NCBI GenBank assembly: GCA_004552515.1
Contig: SFOF01000018.1
Span: 1-18,826, forward strand
DNA length: 18,826 nucleotides
Source: Clostridiales bacterium
GTDB lineage: Bacteria; Bacillota; Clostridia; Christensenellales; Aristaeellaceae
Direction: 5' to 3'
The notes below the pieces were generated by a model. That model saw only the letters and a list, made by a program, of their open reading frames with translations. It searched no databases and was not told where the DNA came from. A program made the position numbers and the translations under genes. This document shows positions 1-6,666 of this stretch, one piece after another; position 1 is the first letter of the stretch, and the number at the start of each line of letters is the position of its first letter.

Positions 1-225
1 GGCAATCCGGTCGAGGGCGTCATCGCCAACATCTGCGACGACACCTCCTGCCAGCCCATGACCTCCGACGAGAACGGCGTGGTCGAGTTTGTCTCCGCGC
101 CCTTCGCCTATCACATTCAGGTCATCTCCGTGCCGGAAGGCTACGAGTTTGACACCAGCGCCGAATATTACACCGAGGAAGCGGGCGGCGAAATGTCGTT
201 CACGCTCACCAAGGCGGCCAAGTAA
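1..225 (+). CDS. C-terminal part of a Cna-B/SpaA-like beta-sandwich protein (5' end outside window)
   Basis: Frame 1 is open from the first base and ends with TAA at 223-225, giving 74 residues of a longer protein. The piece contains a pattern typical of prealbumin-like (Cna-B/SpaA or carboxypeptidase-regulatory-like) domains: 'NPVEGVIANICDD', then 'TSDENGVVEF' and 'VPEGYEF', ending in a beta strand 'MSFTLTKAAK'. Such domains are usually found on the outside of Gram-positive cells, in surface proteins or lipoproteins, and have a structural or binding role. The N-terminus, where a signal peptide or catalytic domain would sit, is not in the window, so no function can be named. There is no LPXTG sorting signal or membrane anchor at the C-terminus. 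A strong terminator follows 17 bp later, so this is the last gene of its transcript. Confidence 0.7.
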   Translation, partial: GNPVEGVIANICDDTSCQPMTSDENGVVEFVSAPFAYHIQVISVPEGYEFDTSAEYYTEEAGGEMSFTLTKAAK

Positions 226-242
226 GCGGCAAAGCGCACAGC

Positions 243-276
243 AAAACCACCGGGCTTGTTTGTCCGGTGGTTTTTT
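243..276 (+). terminator. Rho-independent terminator after the partial surface-type gene
   Basis: The sequence holds AAAACCACCGG, a 10-nt loop and CCGGTGGTTTTTT. The 11-bp perfect stem is followed directly by six T on the plus strand. It starts 17 bp after the TAA of the partial CDS. The upstream A-run makes it potentially bidirectional. Confidence 0.88.
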
Positions 277-433
277 GTATGGCAGCCCGAGCGGCTCTGA
301 TTTTGAGCGGGGCAGGGCGGGGTGTGTTTTGCCTTCGGTTTCGTCCGGCGTTGCGGTTCTGGCGGGGACATTGCGTTTGAAGTACATCTGCCCTCGCGGT
401 TCTATCGCCGCGTTTGCCTTTGGTTCACGCCTG

Positions 434-460
434 TCTTTTTTCCTTTGTCAGGAAAAAAGA
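434..460. repeat. Perfect 11-bp inverted repeat, A/T-rich arms
   Basis: TCTTTTTTCCT, a 5-nt spacer TTGTC, then AGGAAAAAAGA. It forms a perfect 11-bp stem inside the gene-free stretch. It is not placed directly after any gene and has no following T-run beyond the arms, so it is not a standard terminator. Confidence 0.6.
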
Positions 461-697
461 GACGGCTTGCGATATGCTCCGTTCCTATTCTGCCGGGTCG
501 AGATCGCCTTCGTGCGTTTTCGCGGTGTCGGTGCGGTTATCTGCCTTTGTGAGTTCACTTCGGGTTTGTGCGTTTCTTTATGGCAATCTCGACGGGTTAC
601 CGGGGTGCGGAGGACGGGGATACGGGGTCGGCGGCGCGGCCTTTGTGCGTTTTTGCGCAAGCACATTGGCCTTGTTATGCTTTCCGCCGGGAGTACG

Positions 698-716
698 TTG
701 GGGCTGCGCGCCCCAA
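698..716. repeat. Short GC-rich inverted repeat
   Basis: TTGGGGC, loop TGCGC, GCCCCAA: a perfect 7-bp stem with a 5-nt loop in the gene-free stretch. No T-run follows on either strand, and its role is unknown. Confidence 0.45.
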
Positions 717-842
717 ACCTGCGCCAAAAAGTCTTCGACTCTCTGGACTCTCCTCAGGGGCTGGCCGAGTGAGAAAGTGCGTTTCACGCGGCGGGGTTAT
801 GCTGGTGCGTATTCGCGGCGCCGTCACCCGAGCACACGGAAA

Positions 843-877
843 GACCCGCCCGGCTCTAATCTATGGCCGGGCGGGTC
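843..877 (-). terminator. Probable terminator of the alr-coaD operon
   Basis: GACCCGCCCGGC, an 11-nt loop, GCCGGGCGGGTC: a perfect, very GC-rich 12-bp stem. On the minus strand it lies about 105 bp after the stop of the last operon gene and is followed by only three T, so it may be a weak or factor-assisted terminator. No plus-strand gene lies next to it. Confidence 0.6.
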
Positions 878-981
878 GGGCTGTATTGAGATGATACCTA
901 CACGTTCAAACGTCCAGACTCGAGCCGCCCCCAAGCGGCGCGGAGTCGGGTTGCGTGCGCGAAGCGGTGTGGGTGCAGGGC

Positions 982-1716
982 TCAGCCCTGCTTGGAGACG
1001 TTGTCGATGCTGCGGCGCACGGCGTCGAGCGTGGCCTGAACGTCGCGCTCCATCTCGCGCAGTATGTTCTCGGCATAGCGATTGGCGCTCAGGCGCTGCT
1101 CGTTGGCCTCGGCGCGGGCTTCCTCGCACATCTTGTCGGCTTCCTCATGCGCCAGACGCACGATCTCCGATTGATCGATCATGTGGCGCGCGCGCTCCTC
1201 TGCCGAGGCGATCATGTCGTCGGCGCGCTTCTTCGCGCTGCGCTCCAGCTCCTCCGCCTGGCTCTGCGCGCTGGCCACAATCGCGTCCGCACGGGCGTCG
1301 GCGGCCTGTAAGCGCGTGTTCGCGCGCGATTTCGCGTCGGCGATGATCTGATCGCAGTCGGCCATGATGTTCATGGCGTGGCGCACCTCGTCCGGCAGGC
1401 AGGCGCGGATGTCGTCCACAATGTCCATGATCATCTTCGCGTTCACCGAGCGCCTGGTGTTGTTGAAGGGGATCGGCTTGGCCGCGCTCAGCTCGTCCGC
1501 CAGGAAGTCCAGCAGCTGCTCCAGCTCCGTCTTCTGATGCTGATCCTCCGGCGCGTCCTCGTAGGCCTCCTCCTGCTCCGGCTCGTCCGGCTGCTCGGGC
1601 GCGTCGCCCTGCGCCGCCTCGTCCTCGTAAACCGGCTCGTCCGCCGGCTCATAGCTCTGGCCCGCGCGCTCGTCCTCGCGTTCATCCTCATAATATCTGT
1701 TGTCCTTGTCAGCCAT
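982..1716 (-). CDS. Acidic coiled-coil protein (annotated in relatives as ATPase / V-ATPase subunit H-like)
   Basis: The 244-residue protein has two parts. Residues 1-65 are extremely acidic, low-complexity and probably disordered (many D, E, P and Y). Residues about 110-240 are a long alanine/glutamate/arginine-rich helix with heptad- or hendecad-like repeats such as 'ADARADAIVASAQSQAEELE', predicted to be a coiled coil. No Walker motif, catalytic residue or membrane segment is visible, so names such as 'ATPase' given to similar proteins are unlikely to be functional. Proteins of this look next to coaD are common in Clostridia. By shape it resembles DivIVA-like or V-ATPase-H-like scaffold proteins, but this is inference. 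The start is supported by AAGGAG about 9 nt upstream. It is the last gene of the operon, 35 bp after coaD. Confidence 0.85.
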   Translation of the reverse strand: MADKDNRYYEDEREDERAGQSYEPADEPVYEDEAAQGDAPEQPDEPEQEEAYEDAPEDQHQKTELEQLLDFLADELSAAKPIPFNNTRRSVNAKMIMDIVDDIRACLPDEVRHAMNIMADCDQIIADAKSRANTRLQAADARADAIVASAQSQAEELERSAKKRADDMIASAEERARHMIDQSEIVRLAHEEADKMCEEARAEANEQRLSANRYAENILREMERDVQATLDAVRRSIDNVSKQG

Positions 1717-1751
1717 GGGTCATCGCTCCTTCCGAACTATTGCAAACATCT

Positions 1752-2225
1752 CTATTTCATTCGCTGCGTCAGCCGCTCGATCAGGCCGTCCGGCACAAGG
1801 CCGTCCAGCCGCCCGCCGTGCCGAATCACATCCCGCACCAGCGTCGAGCTGATAAATCCATACTGCGGCGCGGTGAACAGCGCCAGCGTGTCGATCCCGC
1901 CGACATGCCGGTTGCCCGCCGCCAGCGCCGCCTCCATGCCCGCGTCGCCCTCGCCGCGAAGGCCGCGCAGCAGCACGTCCGCGCCCACAGCTCTCGCCAA
2001 ATCGAGCGTCAATCCCGTGCCCGCGGTCACCGTCACGTTTTTCAAGCGCGATACGCACATTTGAAGCATATCCGCGCGCTCCTTCGCCGTAAACATCGGC
2101 GTCTTGGCCGCGTTGATCATCACGGCCACCGTCACATGATCAAAAAGCCCGCTCGCCCGCTCGATGAGGTCGATATGCCCCACCGTCGGCGGGTCGAAGC
2201 TGCCTGCAAACAGCGCGTGACTCAT
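1752..2225 (-). CDS. coaD: Phosphopantetheine adenylyltransferase
   Basis: CoaD transfers AMP from ATP to 4'-phosphopantetheine to give dephospho-CoA, the penultimate step of coenzyme A synthesis, in the cytosol. The 157-residue length is normal for the family. The nucleotidyltransferase signature 'GSFDPPTVGH' (residues 8-17) contains the T/HxGH motif, Lys41 lies in 'NAAKTPMF', 'RGLR' is at 87-90, and the C-terminal 'ISSTLVRD' (125-132) is the ATP-binding ISSTxxR motif. The segment after RGLR is unusually divergent ('GEGDAGMEAAL' rather than the more common SDFEYE-type sequence). The start overlaps the rsmD stop as ATGA, so the two genes are probably translationally coupled; a GGGG-rich stretch upstream is a poor ribosome binding site by itself, which fits coupling. 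Confidence 0.96.
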   Translation of the reverse strand: MSHALFAGSFDPPTVGHIDLIERASGLFDHVTVAVMINAAKTPMFTAKERADMLQMCVSRLKNVTVTAGTGLTLDLARAVGADVLLRGLRGEGDAGMEAALAAGNRHVGGIDTLALFTAPQYGFISSTLVRDVIRHGGRLDGLVPDGLIERLTQRMK

Positions 2226-2785
2226 GCGTCCCCGCCGCCCTTCTCAGTCTGCTTAATCCGCACGAACGTCAGCGCCGTATCGCGGTACTTCCGCTCGTCA
2301 ATGATTTCAAAGCGCTCGTCCAGCCCCTTGATCGGCTTGTCCGCCGCGCGCTCCATGACGATCAGCGCGTCGCCGGTCAGATGCCCGCCCGATATGAGCG
2401 CGTCCGCCGCCTGGGCGTAAACCTCCGTCAGCCGGTACGGCGGATCGATAAACACCAGCGAATAGCGCCCGGCCACGGCGCTGCGCCAGTCGCCCTGAAC
2501 GACGCGCGTTCTGTCCGCACAGCGCATCAGCTCGATGTTGCGCTTCACCGCCGCGACCGCCTTTTTCGATACGTCGCAGAACACGGCGCTCTCCGCGCCC
2601 CGGCTGATCGCCTCAAGCCCCAGCGCGCCGGAACCGGCGAACAGATCGAGCACATGCGCGCCCCAGACGTCGCCGCGGATGATGTTGAACAGCGCCTCGC
2701 GCACCTTGTCCGACGTGGGGCGCGTCTCGTCGCCCTCGGGCGCGAACAGCCGCCGGCCGCGCGCCTCGCCTCCGATGATGCGCAT
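2222..2785 (-). CDS. rsmD: 16S rRNA (guanine(966)-N2)-methyltransferase
   Basis: RsmD uses S-adenosylmethionine to methylate N2 of G966 in the 30S subunit. The 187-residue protein shows the family's N-terminal 'MRIIGGEARGRRL', the conserved 'RPTSDKVREALFNI' (residues 22-35), the SAM-binding motif 'VLDLFAGSGALGLEA' (45-59) and the catalytic 'DPPY' (114-117) of N2/N6-methyltransferases. It overlaps the upstream membrane-protein gene by one base (TAATG) and the downstream coaD by four bases (ATGA). The rsmD-coaD pairing is common in Firmicutes and supports both assignments. Confidence 0.96.
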   Translation of the reverse strand: MRIIGGEARGRRLFAPEGDETRPTSDKVREALFNIIRGDVWGAHVLDLFAGSGALGLEAISRGAESAVFCDVSKKAVAAVKRNIELMRCADRTRVVQGDWRSAVAGRYSLVFIDPPYRLTEVYAQAADALISGGHLTGDALIVMERAADKPIKGLDERFEIIDERKYRDTALTFVRIKQTEKGGGDA

Positions 2786-3483
2786 TACACTTCCGCCTTC
2801 GGGCCGCGCGGCGTGCGCTGCTTGTTCACCTTCAGGTTGCGCGCCTTGCGCTTTTTGCCCAGCGCGATGTCGTGCAGCTTCTTCTGCCTGAGCTTCGGCC
2901 CCAGCATATAGCCGCAGAAGGCGGTCAGCGGCGCGATGAAGGCATAGAGCATGAACAGGCCGTTCAGCGTGCCGTTATTGACATAAGAATAAGTCGTCAC
3001 AAAGGGCATATACACCAGCCGCGCCACGATATTGGGGCGACAGACCGGCGCGGCCTCCTGCACCGCGTCCGGATCATAGGAGAACGCCTCCTGCTCTTCC
3101 TCCTCCGGCACGGCGGGCGCGTTCATGTCCATCACGCGGGGCGCGGCGATCAGATTGACCGTGCTCACAAGCAGGAAGGGCGCAAGGCAGATCGCCAGCA
3201 TGATCGCGCCGGTCTTGCGACTGAACACCTGCTTTTTGAGCTGCTCGTCGATCGGACGGCCCTCCTTGACCTGCTTGTCGAGCGTCGCCGCCAGCGTGCA
3301 GGCCTTCTCGCCGTTATAGGCGGCCTCGTTGAACATCAGCACCAGAAACACCAATAGCAGCGCCACGTTGAGCAGCACGGCCAGCACGCCGCCGCCCAGC
3401 CCCGAGAGGAACAGCACGCTCAAAAGCACCAGCACCGCATACAGCCCCCACGTCTTGGAGGCATACTTCAAACCGACCATCAT
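2785..3483 (-). CDS. Four-helix membrane protein of unknown function
   Basis: I do not recognise the family. The 232-residue protein begins at the double ATG at 3478-3483, preceded on the minus strand by a GAGGG ribosome binding site. The open frame continues upstream to 3606, but that part lies inside the preceding gene and is rich in arginine and tryptophan, so it was rejected. Hydrophobic helices are visible at residues about 12-30, 32-52, 92-113 and 172-195. Between helices 3 and 4 is an acidic loop ('PEEEEQEAF'), and the C-terminus (about 197-232) is strongly basic. No catalytic motif is seen. Tight coupling to rsmD (TAATG overlap) suggests co-expression with the housekeeping genes but does not reveal a role. 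Confidence 0.85.
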   Translation of the reverse strand: MMVGLKYASKTWGLYAVLVLLSVLFLSGLGGGVLAVLLNVALLLVFLVLMFNEAAYNGEKACTLAATLDKQVKEGRPIDEQLKKQVFSRKTGAIMLAICLAPFLLVSTVNLIAAPRVMDMNAPAVPEEEEQEAFSYDPDAVQEAAPVCRPNIVARLVYMPFVTTYSYVNNGTLNGLFMLYAFIAPLTAFCGYMLGPKLRQKKLHDIALGKKRKARNLKVNKQRTPRGPKAEV

Positions 3484-3517
3484 GTTTTCCCTCACTCTCC
3501 CATCAAATGCGCGCGGC

Positions 3518-4084
3518 TCAATCGGCCTTTTCCGCGCCGCGAACGTATATTGCCGTCTCCGTAACCACCTTGTCCATGGGCACGTCGCCCTGATGCTCGG
3601 GCACATGATCCACCATCTGCATCTCGTAGGCCAATCCCACCTTCGGGCAGGCGCAGTCCTTCAGCAGCCGGTCGAAATAGCCCTTGCCGTAGCCCAGGCG
3701 ATTGCCCTCGCGGTCGAACGCCACGCCGGGCGCGAGCACCAGATCCATCTCGCCAATCTGCGCCAGCTCGTCGGTCACCGGCTCGGGCACGCCGTACGCG
3801 CCGCGCTCCATCTTCATGCCCGCCGTCACGCGCGCAATCTCCAGATCGCTTCCGCGCGTGCGGGGGAGATACAGCTGCCGCCCCGAACGCAATATCTCGC
3901 GCAGCAGCCCGCCGGTCTGCACCTCGTCGGGCAGCGCCGCGTAGCACAGTATCCGCTTCGCCTTCAGGTATTCGGCCATCGCCACGATGCGCTCGCAGAT
4001 CCGCGCGGACATCTCCGCCGCCTGGATCTTGCTCGCGTCCTCGCGCCTTTTCTTTACACAGGCGCGGATTTCTTCTCTCGTCAT
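3518..4084 (-). CDS. 5-formyltetrahydrofolate cyclo-ligase
   Basis: The enzyme (MTHFS family; called fau or ygfA in some species) converts 5-formyltetrahydrofolate to 5,10-methenyltetrahydrofolate with ATP, returning this storage folate to one-carbon metabolism. The 188-residue length is usual. The family signature 'APGVAFDREGNRLGYGKGYF' (residues 118-137), the basic N-terminal 'KKRRED', 'GAYGVPEP' (95-102) and the C-terminal 'DVPMDKVVTE' (167-176) are all present. It starts three bases after the alr stop, with an AGGTGA-type binding site inside the end of alr, and is followed after 34 bp by the membrane-protein gene. No irregularity is seen. Confidence 0.95.
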   Translation of the reverse strand: MTREEIRACVKKRREDASKIQAAEMSARICERIVAMAEYLKAKRILCYAALPDEVQTGGLLREILRSGRQLYLPRTRGSDLEIARVTAGMKMERGAYGVPEPVTDELAQIGEMDLVLAPGVAFDREGNRLGYGKGYFDRLLKDCACPKVGLAYEMQMVDHVPEHQGDVPMDKVVTETAIYVRGAEKAD

Positions 4085-4087
4085 ACC

Positions 4088-5197
4088 TTACTTCACCTCT
4101 CTGACAAACCGATTGCCAAAGCCCAGCATGATTTCATAGGGAATCGTTCCGGCCAGCGCCGCCAGCTCGTCGGGCGTGATGCGCTCATCGCCCCGCGCGC
4201 CCAGGAGCACCGCGTCGCCGCCCAGCTCTTCCTCGGGAATGTCGGTGACATCGGCCATCATCTGATCCATGCACACGCGTCCGACCAGCGGCGCGCGCTT
4301 TCCTCCGATCAGCACGTCGGCCTTCCCGCCCAGCGCCCTCGGATAGCCGTCGCCATAGCCCACCGGCAGCGTCATAAGGCGCGTGCGCCGCTTCGCCCGC
4401 CATGTGCAGCCGTAGCCCACCGGCTCGCCCGCCTCGATCCACTCAAAGCGCACGGGCCGCGTCGTCAGCGTCTGCGCGGGCGCAATGCCTGGAAACAGGC
4501 CGTTCACCGCCGCGCCGTAGAGCACAATGCCCTGCCGCACCGCGTCGAAGTGATAATCGCTTCCCAGCGCGATGCCCGTGCTGGCCGAAAGATGCCGGAT
4601 CGGCTGAAAGCCCGCCTTCGCCGCCCGATCGCAGGCCGCAATAAAGCGCGCCCGCTGCCGCGCCGTGAATTCGGGATCGCCGTCCGCGTTGGCCAGGTGG
4701 CTGAACAGCCCCTGCATTTCAACGCCCGGACAACGCCGCCACTTATCCAGCAGCGCGTCGATTTCCGCGTCCGTGCGCGCGCCGATGCGGGACATCCCCG
4801 TATCGATCTTCATATGCCCCAGCGCGCGTTTGCCGGCCCTGCGCGCGGCGTTTGCCATGAGCTGGAGCGATTCCGCATCGCCCACCGCCTGAGCCAGATC
4901 ATAGGCGACCTCGGCCCCGGCAATGCGCTCGTTCATCGCGCCGCCCAGCACGAGTATGGGCGCGGCGATTCCCGCTTCCCGCAGCTCTATGCCCTCGTCG
5001 GCGCAGGCCACGGCCAGCCCCCACGCCCCCGTGCCCAGCAGGCGCTTCGACACGGCGACGGCGTTATGGCCGTACGCGTCGTCCTTCACCACGGCGATCT
5101 GCCGAACCTCCGGCGCGCAGTACGACCGCGCGATACGGAAGTTTTTCTCAATCGCGTCCAGAGAAACCGTCAGCGTCGTCACGCTGTATGTCTGCAT
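4088..5197 (-). CDS. alr: Alanine racemase
   Basis: This PLP enzyme interconverts L- and D-alanine and supplies D-Ala for peptidoglycan. The 369-residue length and domain order (TIM barrel, then beta domain) are normal. The PLP lysine is Lys38 in 'AVVKDDAYGHN'; 'DTGMSRIG' (132-139) carries the PLP-contacting arginine; the opposite-face catalytic tyrosine is Tyr262 in 'VGYGCTW'; 'PVGYGDGYPR' (278-287) and 'GRVCMDQMMADV' (306-317) are the other signatures. The lysine motif reads KDDAYGH rather than the commonest KANAYGH, and CTW replaces the usual ATY. These are changes also seen among serine/alanine racemase relatives, so strict substrate choice cannot be read from sequence. It is the first gene of the operon behind the promoter at 5256-5285, with a moderate AAGAAGAG binding site. 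Confidence 0.95.
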   Translation of the reverse strand: MQTYSVTTLTVSLDAIEKNFRIARSYCAPEVRQIAVVKDDAYGHNAVAVSKRLLGTGAWGLAVACADEGIELREAGIAAPILVLGGAMNERIAGAEVAYDLAQAVGDAESLQLMANAARRAGKRALGHMKIDTGMSRIGARTDAEIDALLDKWRRCPGVEMQGLFSHLANADGDPEFTARQRARFIAACDRAAKAGFQPIRHLSASTGIALGSDYHFDAVRQGIVLYGAAVNGLFPGIAPAQTLTTRPVRFEWIEAGEPVGYGCTWRAKRRTRLMTLPVGYGDGYPRALGGKADVLIGGKRAPLVGRVCMDQMMADVTDIPEEELGGDAVLLGARGDERITPDELAALAGTIPYEIMLGFGNRFVREVK

Positions 5198-5255
5198 AAA
5201 AAGACTCTTCTTTCCGCGCCCGCACAGGAGCGCCCATCTGCCTATAGCTTTTTTT

Positions 5256-5285
5256 ATTATAACTCAAAGTCAACCTGAAAGTAAA
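5256..5285 (-). promoter_or_regulatory. Sigma-A-type promoter of the alr operon
   Basis: On the minus strand a perfect TATAAT (5256-5261) is preceded after 18 bp by TTTACT (5280-5285). It lies about 60 bp upstream of the alr start in an A/T-rich island within GC-rich sequence. A TTGACT also occurs closer to the -10 but at unsuitable spacing. Confidence 0.65.
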
Positions 5286-5293
5286 TCCTTTTC

Positions 5294-5322
5294 TTGTAAA
5301 TCTCTGGATTTTGCGCTATAAT
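5294..5322 (+). promoter_or_regulatory. Sigma-A-type promoter of the capA-like/rsmF pair
   Basis: TTGTAA (5294-5299), 17-bp spacer, perfect TATAAT (5317-5322), about 88 bp before the CapA-like start. It is back to back with the alr promoter, with only 8 bp between the two -35 boxes. The GC content drops sharply here. Confidence 0.75.
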
Positions 5323-5409
5323 GGGGAGAGAAAATCCGTAAAATGCAGGAAACAGCGGGAGGAAATCCCCGCCCCGCCGTTTCCCGCCTGTTTTTTGTGG
5401 GAGGATACC

Positions 5410-6657
5410 ATGCCGAAGAAGAAATCCAAGAAGGCTCTCAAGGCGCAGAGGGCGCGCGCGCGCCGCAGGCGCACGATCAAGACCGCCGTCGAAACCGCCG
5501 CGCTGCTCGTCGTACTGCTCGTCTGCGTCGCGCTGTGGCGCGCCACGTCCGGCCCCGCCGTCCCGGTAAGCGCCCCGACATCCGACCCGATCGCCGCCGC
5601 GACGGGAACGAGCGAGCCAACCGCCGCGCCGGAAATCACCGCCACGCCCACCGCCGAGCCGACCGCCACGCCGTCGCCGGCGCCCACCCCCACGCCCGAG
5701 CCGACCAGCGTCTCCATCACGCTGACCGCCGTGGGCGACTGCACCATCGGCGGCGACATGAACGGCTCCTCCGAGGAGCGCTTCGCCAACATGGTTTCCG
5801 ACGGCGCGGGCGGGATCGATTACGACTACTGCTTTAAGAACGTCAAGTCGATCTTCAAGGGCGACGATATTACGCTGGTCAATCTGGAGGTCGTCCTGAC
5901 CGATTCCTCCGATTACCTGAAGCGCGACGACAAGATCTTCATCATGCGCGGCAAGCCGGAATATGTGAATATGCTCACCGGCTCGTCGGTCGAGGTGTGC
6001 AACATCGCCAACAACCACATGACCGACTTCGGCGACTGGGGCATTGAGGAAACCGAAAAGCTGCTTGACGAAAACGGACTGGGCTACTGCGGCTATGGGC
6101 GCACCTATCTCACCGAGGTGAAGGGCGTAAAGCTGGGCTTCGTCGGCATCAACTACTGGACGACCAAAGAGGACGAAATGCGCCAGACCATCAGCGATAT
6201 GCGCGAAAAGTGCGATATACTGATCGTATCGATACACTGGGGCAACGAGCTGGCCGAATATCCCACCGACTATCAGGAAAAGTGGGGACACATCGCCGTC
6301 GATCTGGGCGCGAACGTCGTGATCGGCCATCATCCGCACGTCGTGCAGGGCATTGAAAGCTACAAGGGCGTGAACATCGTCTACAGTCTGGGCAATTTCT
6401 GCTTCGGCGGCAAGAAGAACCCCACCGACAAGGACACGTTCATCTATCAGACGACATTCACCGTCAGTCCCGACGGTCAGCTTGAGGACTCGAGCTTCAC
6501 CGTCATCCCCTGCAAGATCACCTCGGTCGCCAACGAGAGCAGCAACAACTATCAGCCCACGCCCGTGACCGACGAGAAGGAAGCGAAAAAGATCCTCGAG
6601 AAGATCGAATACCGCTCCCGCAAGCTGGACAACCCGGTCAGGCTGACCGAGGATTAG
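5410..6657 (+). CDS. Membrane-anchored CapA-family metallophosphatase-like protein
   Basis: The 415-residue protein starts at the ATG at 5410, 6 nt after GGGAGG; an open frame from 5311 was rejected because it precedes this site. It has a very basic cytosolic N-terminus (1-24), one membrane helix (about 29-43), a Pro/Thr/Ala-rich linker (about 50-100) and a C-terminal CapA (PGA_cap, calcineurin-like) domain outside the cell. Family motifs are visible: 'GDCTIGG' (Asp110), 'NLE' (158-160), 'NIANNH' (198-203), 'HWG' (276-278), 'GHHPHVVQG' (306-314) and 'YSLGNF' (325-330). CapA proteins act in poly-gamma-glutamate export or in envelope phosphoester chemistry; lone copies without capBC, as here, are common in Clostridia and their substrate is unknown. 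It is followed 9 bp later by rsmF in the same transcript. Confidence 0.92.
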   Translation: MPKKKSKKALKAQRARARRRRTIKTAVETAALLVVLLVCVALWRATSGPAVPVSAPTSDPIAAATGTSEPTAAPEITATPTAEPTATPSPAPTPTPEPTSVSITLTAVGDCTIGGDMNGSSEERFANMVSDGAGGIDYDYCFKNVKSIFKGDDITLVNLEVVLTDSSDYLKRDDKIFIMRGKPEYVNMLTGSSVEVCNIANNHMTDFGDWGIEETEKLLDENGLGYCGYGRTYLTEVKGVKLGFVGINYWTTKEDEMRQTISDMREKCDILIVSIHWGNELAEYPTDYQEKWGHIAVDLGANVVIGHHPHVVQGIESYKGVNIVYSLGNFCFGGKKNPTDKDTFIYQTTFTVSPDGQLEDSSFTVIPCKITSVANESSNNYQPTPVTDEKEAKKILEKIEYRSRKLDNPVRLTED

Positions 6658-6666
6658 GAGAAAGCC

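Larger units (their letters stand above)
277..842. other. Gene-free stretch with several hairpins
   Basis: Six-frame ORFs here are arginine/proline/serine/cysteine-rich, overlap in several frames on both strands and show no family motif or convincing ribosome binding site, so I see no gene. The base composition differs from the neighbouring genes: the plus strand is rich in T and G, with many GTTT and CGTTT words. Two perfect inverted repeats (434-460 and 698-716) stand out. The stretch could be a decayed gene, a dispersed intergenic element or a structured untranslated RNA; the sequence does not decide among these. Some further non-coding sequence also follows, up to the stop of the coiled-coil gene at 982. 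Confidence 0.55.

Noticed and set aside
414..1346. 310-codon plus-strand open frame
   Set aside because: It runs antisense through the end of the well-supported coiled-coil gene, is overloaded with Arg, Ser, Cys and Pro, and has no family motif; a GC-rich shadow frame.
3329..5278. 649-codon plus-strand open frame antisense to the cyclo-ligase and alr genes
   Set aside because: The opposite strand encodes two enzymes with all catalytic motifs; the antisense translation is His/Arg/Gln-rich, typical of the complement of GC-rich genes.
5311..5409. Upstream start for the CapA-like gene
   Set aside because: It would start inside the promoter's -35/-10 spacer, just ahead of the -10 box; GGGAGG precedes the ATG at 5410.
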